A stretch of 6,173 nt of DNA from Bacteroidota bacterium (GTDB taxonomy: Bacteria; Bacteroidota; Ignavibacteria; Kapaibacteriales; UBA2268), in assembly GCA_027371665.1 (NCBI GenBank), contig DAHXMP010000035.1, positions 1-6,173 on the forward strand, given 5' to 3'. The notes beneath the pieces were generated by a model. That model had not been told where the DNA came from, made no database searches, and worked only from the letters and a program-made list of their open reading frames with translations. The translations under genes were made by a program, and so were the position numbers. Shown here one piece after another: positions 1 to 5,899 of the stretch. Each line of letters begins with the position of its first letter. Within the stretch, counting starts at the first letter, position 1.

Positions 1-149
1 TTAATTGTAACATTGATTACATCGATTATAACCGTGATAAGGGAAATATCATAGAGATTGACGTCAGGTACCTTGTAAATGGCGTATATTTCTTAAGGGT
101 ACAATCCGGCGTCTCATTCAAAACATATAAATTCATAATAAACAAATAA
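1..149 (+). CDS. C-terminal end of a T9SS-secreted protein (type A sorting domain), partial at 5' edge
   Basis: An open frame with its first full codon at base 3 enters from the left edge and runs 48 codons to TAA at 147-149. The peptide has the classic build of the T9SS type A C-terminal sorting domain: an I-x-I-x-V-x-YL strand, the hallmark turn NGVYFLRVQSG (residues 26-36), then a K-x-Y-KF-I-I-x-K ending. In known members this domain is read by the type IX secretion machinery in the outer membrane and usually removed, leaving the passenger domain secreted or anchored to the cell surface. The passenger lies outside the window, so the activity of this protein (enzyme, adhesin or other) cannot be told. 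No terminator is obvious between its stop and the promoter of the next gene. The domain assignment is strong. The domain also points to the Bacteroidota/FCB group as source. Confidence 0.85.
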   Translation, partial: NCNIDYIDYNRDKGNIIEIDVRYLVNGVYFLRVQSGVSFKTYKFIINK

Positions 150-170
150 GATAAAAATATATCTTAAAAT

Positions 171-202
171 TTTGCTGAAATCCGGAAAAAGAGCTAAATT
201 TG
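171..202 (+). promoter_or_regulatory. Bacteroidota-type promoter for rplS (TTTG-N20-TAAATTTG)
   Basis: TTTG at 171-174 and TAAATTTG at 195-202 are separated by 20 bases. This fits the -33 (TTTG) and -7 (TAnnTTTG) elements recognised by the primary sigma factor of Bacteroidota. It would place the transcription start near 207-209 and give rplS a leader of only about 20 nt. The match is exact at the defined positions but the region is AT-rich, so chance similarity is possible. Confidence 0.55.
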
Positions 203-216
203 TAGTTCTTAACTTT

Positions 217-222
217 AAAGGA
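217..222 (+). promoter_or_regulatory. Shine-Dalgarno site of rplS
   Basis: AAAGGA lies 7 bases before the ATG at 230, which is ideal spacing. An in-frame TTG at 224 would leave a spacer of one base, so this site decides the start in favour of ATG 230. Confidence 0.75.
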
Positions 223-229
223 TTTGAAA

Positions 230-610
230 ATGAATCAGTTCGCATTAATCGAGTCAATGGTTCAGGAAAAGGCCCTTGACATAAGAAAAAAGAAAGACGG
301 AGAAAACTTCGTAGAAATACCCGAATTCAGGCCCGGAGACACTGTCAATGTTGCCGTGCGTGTCGTCGAGGGTGAAAAAGAAAGAATACAGAATTTTAAA
401 GGTATAGTTATCGGTAAACACGGAAGCGGCGTCAGTGCTACTTTCCGGGTTAGAAAAATCTCGAACGGCGTTGGTGTCGAAAGAGTATTTCCTCTGTATT
501 CACCAATGCTTCAGAGCATCCAGGTTTTACGCAAAGGCGATGTCCGAAGGGCTAAATTGTACTATTTACGCGGAATGTCCGAGCGTAAAATCAGGCAGAA
601 ACTTAGCTAA
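230..610 (+). CDS. rplS: 50S ribosomal protein L19 (bL19)
   Basis: A 126-residue bL19, a bacterial large-subunit protein located near the 30S-50S interface. Recognition is secure: after a helical N-terminus come the family signatures RPGDTV, VVEGEKERIQNFKG, TFRVRKIS and GVGVERVFPLYSP, then RAKLYYLRG and a basic tail. Length is slightly above the usual 115 or so, with the extra residues at the C-terminus. ATG 230 was chosen because AAAGGA sits 7 nt upstream; the frame can be extended to TTG 224, adding two residues, but that start lies too close to the ribosome binding site. A Bacteroidota-like promoter lies just upstream and a strong intrinsic terminator just downstream, so it appears to be transcribed alone. 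In many bacteria rplS closes an rpsP-rimM-trmD-rplS operon; here the upstream gene is instead a T9SS cargo protein. Confidence 0.97.
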   Translation: MNQFALIESMVQEKALDIRKKKDGENFVEIPEFRPGDTVNVAVRVVEGEKERIQNFKGIVIGKHGSGVSATFRVRKISNGVGVERVFPLYSPMLQSIQVLRKGDVRRAKLYYLRGMSERKIRQKLS

Positions 611-628
611 AAATTTAATATTTTATTC

Positions 629-661
629 ACGGCGGCAATTCGTTTGTCCGCCGTTTTTTTT
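629..661 (+). terminator. Intrinsic terminator after rplS
   Basis: ACGGCGG (629-635) pairs perfectly with CCGCCGT (648-654). Inside it, CAA (636-638) can pair with TTG (644-646), bulging T647 and leaving a 5-base loop. A run of eight T (654-661) follows at once. It begins 19 bases after the rplS stop and has the best GC stem plus U-tract in the window. Confidence 0.92.
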
Positions 662-684
662 GCTCAAAGTAAAAAAGGGGCTTT

Positions 685-1572
685 GTGAAAATCTCAGGTT
701 TTACATTTGTCAGAAATTCTTTAGTCTTCGGCTACCCTCTTTACGAATCAATTCATTCGCTGCTTCCTCTTTGTGATGAATTGATTGTCGCTGCCGGTAA
801 ATCCGACGATGACACAATTCCTTTCCTCAATAACATTCTGAACAGTAAAATCAAAATTATTGAAACCGAATGGGACCATAACCTCCACAAGGCGGGCATG
901 GTCTATTCACAGCAGACTAACATTGCTCTTAATGCCTGTTCAGGTGATTGGTGCATTTATCTCCAGGCTGATGAGGTCTTGCATGAAGAAGATTATGATA
1001 TGCTGATTGATGAAATAAAATCAGTAGATTTAAACCCGAACATTGACGGACTTCTTTTCCGGTATTTGCATTTTTACGGCTCTTATGATTATATTGGTGC
1101 CGGCAGGCAATGGTACAGGAGGGAAATCAGGGCTTTCCGTAATACAGGCAATATAGTTTCATGGGGTGATGCCCAGGGTTTCAGGAAAAAAACAAACCTT
1201 AAATTTGATAAATTAAGAGCAAGGCAAACAGCTGTTAGGGTTTTTCATTACGGATGGGTTAAGCCTCCGGAAGTCCAAAAAATAAAATTTAGTATGACTC
1301 AGACTTATTATCACGATGATGTTGAGATTAATATAAATGAAGCCAAAAAACTGGGTTCTTTCGACTATAGTTCAGCTTATGAACTTGAAAAATTTAATGG
1401 CAAACATCCTGAAATCATGAATAATAGATTACAAAAAGACAAATACTGGGCTGACTTATTCGACCCGTTAAGACTGAAGAAAAAGCCGCTATTAATGAAT
1501 TTATCAGATATATTAGAAAAAGCTTCAGGATGGAGAATCGGTGAATTTAAAGACTTTATCGAAGTGAAGTAA
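685..1572 (+). CDS. GT2-fold (GT-A) glycosyltransferase, first gene of the core-oligosaccharide operon
   Basis: A 295-residue protein resembling a GT2-like family common in Bacteroidota polysaccharide loci. Visible parts: a first strand and loop ISGFTFVRN (3-11), the strand DELIVAAGKSDD (31-42) in the place of the usual DxGSxD nucleotide-binding loop, SGDWCIYLQADEV (86-98) supplying the DxD-equivalent as QADE, and HYGWVKPP (188-195) near the end of the catalytic domain. The remaining C-terminus is charged and helical. There is no signal peptide or membrane span, so it should act in the cytoplasm. The GTG start at 685 puts the first strand at the very N-terminus, as is normal for the family; AAGGGG ending at 680 is a possible but close ribosome binding site. 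The next gene starts 2 nt after its stop. Role in LPS/LOS or other surface glycan assembly is inferred from neighbours; donor and acceptor are unknown. Confidence 0.85.
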   Translation: MKISGFTFVRNSLVFGYPLYESIHSLLPLCDELIVAAGKSDDDTIPFLNNILNSKIKIIETEWDHNLHKAGMVYSQQTNIALNACSGDWCIYLQADEVLHEEDYDMLIDEIKSVDLNPNIDGLLFRYLHFYGSYDYIGAGRQWYRREIRAFRNTGNIVSWGDAQGFRKKTNLKFDKLRARQTAVRVFHYGWVKPPEVQKIKFSMTQTYYHDDVEININEAKKLGSFDYSSAYELEKFNGKHPEIMNNRLQKDKYWADLFDPLRLKKKPLLMNLSDILEKASGWRIGEFKDFIEVK

Positions 1573-1574
1573 TT

Positions 1575-2354
1575 ATGAAGAAATTGTCATTATCTGTCCC
1601 GATTATAACTTTCAACGAGGAAGATAATATCGGTAAAACACTTGAAAGCATCGCACTTATTGCCTCGGAAATTATTATTGTTGATTCCGGTTCGACTGAC
1701 AAAACTTTGGAAATCGCCGGTAAGTACGGAGCCTGCATATTTTCTGAAAAATGGAAAGGCCATATAGGACAAAAAAATTCAGCCATTGAAAAATGCTCTG
1801 AAGAATGGATTTTATCTCTCGATGCCGACGAACCTGTTTCCGAAGAATTGAGAACTGAAATTTTTGATGCAATCAGCAATCCCGAATATGACGGCTATAT
1901 CATTAACAGAAAAACCTTTTATACCGGCAGACTGTTAAATCATGCATGGCAGCCGGACAGGAAACTTCGCCTTGTTAGAAGAAATACCAATCCGGTATGG
2001 AAAGGTTTAAACCCTCATGATGAACTTCACATCGAAGGGAAAACGTCACTATTAAAAGGATTCATAATACATTACTCTTACAGGGATATTAAACATCATT
2101 TCAATAAAACTGTTGATTATGCACGCCAGTCTGCACAATCCTACTCGGAAAATGGAAGAAAATTTCATTTTATAAATCTTCTGTTTAATCCACCTGTTGC
2201 GTTTATCAGGCTTTATATAATCCATTTAGGCTTCCTTGACGGATTCCGCGGTTTGCTGGCTGGATTCAGCTCTTACGTTTATACATTTTTAAAGTATGTC
2301 TTCCTCTGGGAAGCACAGAAAAATAAACAACAAGGCTTTAATAATGATAAATAA
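1575..2354 (+). CDS. WaaE/KdtX-like family 2 glycosyltransferase (LPS core)
   Basis: A 259-residue GT2 enzyme of the WaaE-like type (the group whose characterised members add glucose to inner-core heptose in LPS). Seen in order: VPIITFNEEDNIGKTLESI (8-26), IIIVDSGSTDKT (33-44) for nucleotide-sugar binding, GQKNSAIEKC (65-74), the metal-binding LDADEP (82-87), a conserved W-K-G-x-N-P-H-D-E block (142-150) that probably carries the catalytic acid, and a hydrophobic-aromatic C-terminal part (about 199-245) typical of this family and likely to touch the inner membrane. It starts at ATG 1575, two bases after the preceding stop, with only a weak purine-rich ribosome site inside the upstream gene, suggesting coupled translation. 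Its stop overlaps the next gene. Family assignment is firm; that the donor is UDP-glucose is only a guess. Adjacent GT9 genes support a core-oligosaccharide role. Confidence 0.9.
   Translation: MKKLSLSVPIITFNEEDNIGKTLESIALIASEIIIVDSGSTDKTLEIAGKYGACIFSEKWKGHIGQKNSAIEKCSEEWILSLDADEPVSEELRTEIFDAISNPEYDGYIINRKTFYTGRLLNHAWQPDRKLRLVRRNTNPVWKGLNPHDELHIEGKTSLLKGFIIHYSYRDIKHHFNKTVDYARQSAQSYSENGRKFHFINLLFNPPVAFIRLYIIHLGFLDGFRGLLAGFSSYVYTFLKYVFLWEAQKNKQQGFNNDK
2332..2335 (+). promoter_or_regulatory. Shine-Dalgarno site deciding the first GT9 start
   Basis: AAGG lies 8 bases before ATG 2344, inside the end of the upstream gene. The earlier in-frame ATG at 2296 has no purine-rich site at suitable distance and would lengthen the gene overlap to 59 bases, so 2344 is preferred. 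Confidence 0.5.
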
Positions 2355-3630
2355 TAATAAATCGCAAATAATTACTCACCTTAATCATAGTGAATTTTTT
2401 AATCAAACCTGTCCTGATTATGACAACTCCAGGCGGGATGAATCAGGAACAATATCATTCAAATTAAAGAAAATTATTTTCAGAATTATCGGCAATAAGA
2501 AAAAATGGATTCCACCGGCTGAGAAAATTGACGGTTCGAAAATGAAAAGAGTAATTATTTTCAGGAATGACGGCATCGGAGATTATATTGTTTCTACTCC
2601 CGTAATAAGGTGGCTCAGGCAAGCCTTGCCCAAAGTCGAAATTGATGTTTTGACCTCCTTCAGGAACGATGCCATTGTTAAGCAAGACCCTTATGTCTGC
2701 CTAACATATCCTATACATCATAAAAGAATATTTCATAAATCCGTACTTAAGCTTTATAAGCTGAGAAAAAATAATTATGACGTCATTATCTGCCTCGATT
2801 ATACAAAAACGACGAATTCTGCAATCCTGGCCCGAATAATTGCACCGAACGCTGAAAAAATAACCGTTTTGCATCCTGCAAGAAAGGATATTTACGGGCT
2901 CGTATTTAACCGCCAGACAAAAATCAACGTGGGAAGTACTCAATGGTCCCGAAATATGCTGAACTTTGTTACAGAAAATATCAAGCCCGAAAAAGACCTA
3001 CCCGTTAATGAATGCAATCCTTATGTATTTATCCATGAAAAAGATTACCTGTATATTAAACCGCTGGTTGATAATTATCATTTAAAATATTCACCTAATC
3101 CTGAAAAGATTTTATCACAGGTTGATTTTTCAAATGACAAAAAAAATACAGGTGAAAATAAATACTGCATACTAAATATTTCTGCATTCAAAGAAGGACA
3201 CTCACTTACAATTGACTTAGCTGTGGATACCTGTAAATGTTTGGCTGAGAAATACAACTCTCTCATTGTATTTGTTACCGGCGTCAAAGAAGATTTTTCA
3301 AAAGTTGAACAAATAACCAAAAAAATCAATAAGTCAAACTGTGTGGAATTAAAATTAAATTTATCTGAATTTATAGCGTTTCTTGCCGGTGCCGAATTCG
3401 TTATTACACCCGATACTGCTACAGTACACCTTGCCGCGGCGGCTGGCGTTCCTGTTATCGGAATTTATACATCAACGGACAGTGCTAGAACATGGTATCC
3501 CTATGATGTACCTTTCAGTATCGTTCTCAGCGCCAACAACAAAAATGTTGACAGTATTGAAACCGGTGAAATTTTGGAAGCCACAGAAATTTTGGTAAAT
3601 TGGCTTAACAAGGGAGTTGGATATGGCTAA
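2344..3630 (+). CDS. Family 9 glycosyltransferase (heptosyltransferase family), first of three
   Basis: A 428-residue GT9 (GT-B fold) protein, of the family that transfers heptose from ADP-heptose to LPS inner core at the cytoplasmic face of the membrane. An N-terminal extension of about 66 residues, polar and then basic (FKLKKIIFRIIG, 39-50), precedes the first Rossmann domain. That domain opens with KRVIIFRNDGIGDYIVSTP (68-86); D80 aligns with the catalytic Asp13 of E. coli WaaC. The second domain starts near 274 (CILNISAFKEGH) and contains the family hallmark TPDTATVHLAAAAGVP (355-370). A low-complexity linker rich in Asn and Lys (about 250-273) joins the two. Where the two sister proteins downstream have Lys in the N-[IL]-S-x-x-x-x-x-K segment, this one has His286. 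It overlaps the previous gene by 11 nt and the next by 8. Heptose as the sugar is inferred from family and context. An alternative start at 2296 would add 16 residues. Confidence 0.9.
   Translation: MINNNKSQIITHLNHSEFFNQTCPDYDNSRRDESGTISFKLKKIIFRIIGNKKKWIPPAEKIDGSKMKRVIIFRNDGIGDYIVSTPVIRWLRQALPKVEIDVLTSFRNDAIVKQDPYVCLTYPIHHKRIFHKSVLKLYKLRKNNYDVIICLDYTKTTNSAILARIIAPNAEKITVLHPARKDIYGLVFNRQTKINVGSTQWSRNMLNFVTENIKPEKDLPVNECNPYVFIHEKDYLYIKPLVDNYHLKYSPNPEKILSQVDFSNDKKNTGENKYCILNISAFKEGHSLTIDLAVDTCKCLAEKYNSLIVFVTGVKEDFSKVEQITKKINKSNCVELKLNLSEFIAFLAGAEFVITPDTATVHLAAAAGVPVIGIYTSTDSARTWYPYDVPFSIVLSANNKNVDSIETGEILEATEILVNWLNKGVGYG
3610..3616 (+). promoter_or_regulatory. Shine-Dalgarno site of the second GT9 gene
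   Basis: AAGGGAG lies 6 bases before ATG 3623. An in-frame TTG at 3617 directly abuts it and so cannot be the start. The site lies inside the last codons of the upstream gene, so ribosomes ending there can re-initiate. Confidence 0.7.
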
Positions 3631-4723
3631 AAATGATAATTTTCCTAAAAGAATCGAACTGGCTCTAAAAAAGAGGCTCGACAGGTATGCTTCCTTAGGT
3701 TTAACTCCCGAAATAATTTCACAGCCTGAAAATATATTCAAACTAAAAAAAGACTGCAAAATTCTTCTCCTTCGGCAAGACAGAATAGGCGATGTCCTCG
3801 TAAGCGTTCCCGCAATAAGAGCATTGAGGAATAATTTTCCCGATGCAAAAATTGATATCCTGTTTAGCCGCCGAAACAAAGGAGTGTCTAATGCAGTAAA
3901 AAAATATATTAATAAAATCTGGATTTATGCACCTGACATTTTTTCAACATGGAGTCTGATTTCCGCAGTAAAAAAGGAAGGATATGATTTGGTTGTTGAC
4001 ATGTACGATAATGCATCTACAACTTCATCTCTATTAATCAAGTTCTTTAAAATACCCATGGCTCTGGGTTTTGATAAAGAGAACAGAACTTCTTATACAC
4101 ATGCTATACCTCCACCCGATAAAAAATCCGTTCACATTGTAGAAAGGATTGCAAATCTTCTTCTTCCTTTCGGGATACATCCCGGCAATGTGGATTTATC
4201 GCTTGAATACCCCATTTCCGAAGATGAAAAAACAAAAGCCCAAGCCAAAATGGGAGCTAAAACAAAACCGGTCAGGCTCGGGATTAACCTTTCCGGCTCC
4301 TCAAAATCAAAGTTTTGGGGTAAGGAAAATTATATTCTCTTCATCAAAGAATTGCTGAGCAGACACAACAACGTAGAGGTATTCATTTTTACAACACTGA
4401 TTTTTTCGGGTCTGGCAAAAGATATCTGTAAAAAATCCGGGGCTTTCTTGGCTCCCATTGCTAATAAAATCCATGAATATGCTTTACTACTTTCGACCTG
4501 TGACTTAATCCTTACACCCGACACAGCGGCGGTGCATTTCGCCGCAGCTATGAATAAGCCCTGCCTTGCTCTTTATCTTTGGGAAAACAAAGAATCTCCG
4601 ATGCCCTGGTTCCCCTATAAATCTCCGTATAAAGCATTAATAGCCGAAGGAAATAATCTCTCTGATATTAACGTTGAAGATGCCGTCCTTGCATTTGAAG
4701 AGCTTTTACATTCGGGTAAATAA
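3623..4723 (+). CDS. Family 9 glycosyltransferase (heptosyltransferase family), second of three
   Basis: A 366-residue GT9 enzyme, close to the common size of LPS heptosyltransferases plus a basic N-terminal helix (about 1-44, many Lys/Arg) that could rest on the inner membrane. The first domain opens with CKILLLRQDRIGDVLVSVP (45-63); D57 matches the catalytic Asp of WaaC. The C-terminal domain has LGINLSGSSKSKFW (219-232), where K230 aligns with the active-site Lys192 of WaaC, and the donor-binding hallmark TPDTAAVHFAAA (298-309). W318-L-x-W-E-N and the following aromatic PWFPY fill the family's C-terminal loop. It begins at ATG 3623, overlapping the preceding stop by 8 nt, with a strong AAGGGAG 6 nt upstream. 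The next gene begins one base after its stop. Sugar specificity is not readable; a second-heptose or other core transferase is the most natural guess. Confidence 0.92.
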   Translation: MAKNDNFPKRIELALKKRLDRYASLGLTPEIISQPENIFKLKKDCKILLLRQDRIGDVLVSVPAIRALRNNFPDAKIDILFSRRNKGVSNAVKKYINKIWIYAPDIFSTWSLISAVKKEGYDLVVDMYDNASTTSSLLIKFFKIPMALGFDKENRTSYTHAIPPPDKKSVHIVERIANLLLPFGIHPGNVDLSLEYPISEDEKTKAQAKMGAKTKPVRLGINLSGSSKSKFWGKENYILFIKELLSRHNNVEVFIFTTLIFSGLAKDICKKSGAFLAPIANKIHEYALLLSTCDLILTPDTAAVHFAAAMNKPCLALYLWENKESPMPWFPYKSPYKALIAEGNNLSDINVEDAVLAFEELLHSGK

Positions 4724-4724
4724 C

Positions 4725-5690
4725 ATGAAACTTCTTATCGTTCAGCTCGGCAGGATTGGCGACATGATTCTTGCTACTCCTTTATTCAGAGCAATAAAAG
4801 AAAAATATCCTGATTCTGTGATTCATGTCCTTGCAGGCAGGCATAATTATCTTATCATTAAAGACAATCCCCGGATTTCTAAAATCCTGGTTTATGAAAA
4901 ATCCCCCTTCAAACTCGTTAAGACTGTTCTCGATATAAGGAAAACAAAATACGATTACCTGTTTGACCCTAAAGACCACCATTCTACCGAGAGCAGATTC
5001 ATAGCAAGAATTGCAATAGCAGAAAGGAAAATCGGTTATAATAGTAAAAATAAACATATTTATGATTTCCCGATTCCGTCCGGAAAAGAAAACAAAGGCA
5101 AACATTATATAGAAAAATGCTTATACGCACTAAAGCCTCTTTTCATCAATTCTGTAAATAATATACCGCTTCCTGAGCTTTTCACAAACCCCGATTCGGA
5201 AAATTATGTGCAGACCTTTCTTTCTGGCAATAATATCGTCGAATTTTTTTTAATCAACCTTTCGGCAAGTAAAGAATCAAAGCTTTACGTACTGGAAAAA
5301 TGGGCAATTATCATTAATCATCTTTTTTCCAAAGGAAGCAGAATTGTCCTGACATTCGCGCCTTCCGAAAAACATTATGCAGATGAGCTGTCCCAAAATT
5401 TCAATGATTTGGTACTTTTTAATTCACGTTCAATCAACGATGTAATTTCACTTGTAAAAAGAGCAAAAATCTTGATTACGCCTGACACTGCACTTGTACA
5501 TATCGCTTCATCATTCAATATCAGCATGGTCGCTTTATTCGGTGGACTGGAAGAAGAATTTCAAAAATTCAGACCATTAAACGAAAATTACATTGCCTTA
5601 CGTTCACCCACCGGCATTGACGGTATAAAAACCATAGAAGCCTCCGAAGTCATCAAAGCAATAGATTCTCTTCTATCATTAATTGTATAA
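4725..5690 (+). CDS. Family 9 glycosyltransferase (heptosyltransferase family), third of three
   Basis: A 321-residue GT9 protein without N-terminal extension, the form closest in layout to E. coli WaaC: the first strand begins at residue 2 (KLLIVQLGRIGDMILATP) and its Asp is residue 13, as in WaaC. The second domain shows FFLINLSASKESKLY (174-188), with K186 in the position of the WaaC active-site Lys, and TPDTALVHIASS (252-263) for nucleotide and phosphate binding, followed by MVALFGG (268-274). ATG 4725 was chosen because it starts exactly at the first strand; an in-frame TTG at 4674 would add 17 residues with no family support. Only a weak GGG 8 nt upstream serves as ribosome site, so translation is likely coupled to the preceding gene, whose stop is one base away. 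It is the last gene of the operon. Heptosyl transfer is likely but the acceptor is unknown. Confidence 0.92.
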   Translation: MKLLIVQLGRIGDMILATPLFRAIKEKYPDSVIHVLAGRHNYLIIKDNPRISKILVYEKSPFKLVKTVLDIRKTKYDYLFDPKDHHSTESRFIARIAIAERKIGYNSKNKHIYDFPIPSGKENKGKHYIEKCLYALKPLFINSVNNIPLPELFTNPDSENYVQTFLSGNNIVEFFLINLSASKESKLYVLEKWAIIINHLFSKGSRIVLTFAPSEKHYADELSQNFNDLVLFNSRSINDVISLVKRAKILITPDTALVHIASSFNISMVALFGGLEEEFQKFRPLNENYIALRSPTGIDGIKTIEASEVIKAIDSLLSLIV

Positions 5691-5704
5691 ATTTTATAAT
5701 CCCG

Positions 5705-5724
5705 GATTATTCATAAGAATAATT
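5705..5724. terminator. Possible weak terminator hairpin after the glycosyltransferase operon
   Basis: ATTATTC (5706-5712) and GAATAAT (5717-5723) form a perfect 7-bp stem with loop ATAA, extendable by a G-T pair (5705/5724). It starts 15 bases after the operon's last stop, in the right place for a terminator. The stem has only one G-C pair and no proper T run follows, so it would be weak; chance in AT-rich DNA is a real alternative. Confidence 0.3.
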
Positions 5725-5740
5725 AAAATGTTTCAAAAAT

Positions 5741-5811
5741 GTCTTACTGAGCGAAGTCGAAGAATCTTACCTTTGTAAAAGATTTTTCGTTGTTTCACTA
5801 ATCAGAATGAC
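5741..5811. repeat. 71-bp imperfect palindromic intergenic repeat
   Basis: Outer arms GTCTTACTGA (5741-5750) and TCAGAATGAC (5802-5811) pair at 8 of 10 positions. The inner arms 5758-5770 and 5775-5789 give a 13-bp stem (one G-T pair, an AA bulge at 5777-5778) around the loop CTTT. The reverse strand starts GTCATTCTGA and reads, in one frame, VILISETTKNLL, resembling the VILSEAKNL peptides that appear as false ORFs from a palindromic repeat common in large bacterial genomes. I therefore call it a decayed copy of that repeat class. It may also act as a two-way transcription stop or an mRNA 3'-end protector for the operon; that is inference. Confidence 0.7.
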
Positions 5812-5868
5812 AAGCCCAATCTGGCATTTGAGGAAATTGAAAGGCTTTATCGAATTATTTAGGATAAT

Positions 5869-5899
5869 AATATTAAGGGCATCTTATGCCTTTATTATT
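5869..5899. repeat. 14-bp stem hairpin
   Basis: AATATTAAGGGCAT (5869-5882) pairs with ATGCCTTTATTATT (5886-5899) around a 3-base loop (CTT), with one T-T mismatch and one G-T pair. As RNA from the + strand the stem is followed by CCTGC rather than a T run, so it is not a standard terminator. Its last three bases are shared with the next hairpin, so the two cannot both form fully. Confidence 0.55.

Noticed and set aside
224..229. Earlier TTG start for rplS
   Set aside because: Only one base separates it from AAAGGA, and ATG 230 has proper spacing.
150..229. Structured ribosomal-protein leader RNA ahead of rplS
   Set aside because: No stable stem is visible, and the likely promoter leaves only about 20 nt of leader.
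435..776. Open frame of 113 codons spanning the end of rplS, the terminator and the start of the first glycosyltransferase
   Set aside because: It is a shadow frame: it reads through the terminator hairpin, is rich in Cys and Ser without any domain pattern, and both overlapped genes are secure.
1556..1879. Minus-strand frame of 107 codons inside the WaaE-like gene
   Set aside because: It is antisense to a well-recognised GT2 catalytic core, has no ribosome site and no recognisable motif.
2296..2343. Earlier ATG start for the first GT9
   Set aside because: It has no ribosome site, a 59-base overlap, and the extra 16 residues merely re-read the upstream gene in another frame.
3139..3146. A8 run in the first GT9 (and T8 at 5244-5251 in the third) as phase-variation tracts
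   Set aside because: Runs of eight are expected by chance in AT-rich Lys/Phe codons and both frames are intact; there is no sign of on/off switching in one sequence.
3568..3595. GAAATTTTGG repeated twice, 18 bases apart
   Set aside because: It is in frame and encodes a repeated Glu-Ile-Leu in a C-terminal helix; ordinary coding coincidence.
3472..3879. Minus-strand frame of 135 codons across the junction of the first two GT9 genes
   Set aside because: It runs opposite to the conserved TPDTATVH and IGD coding segments; its length is explained by codon bias of the sense genes.
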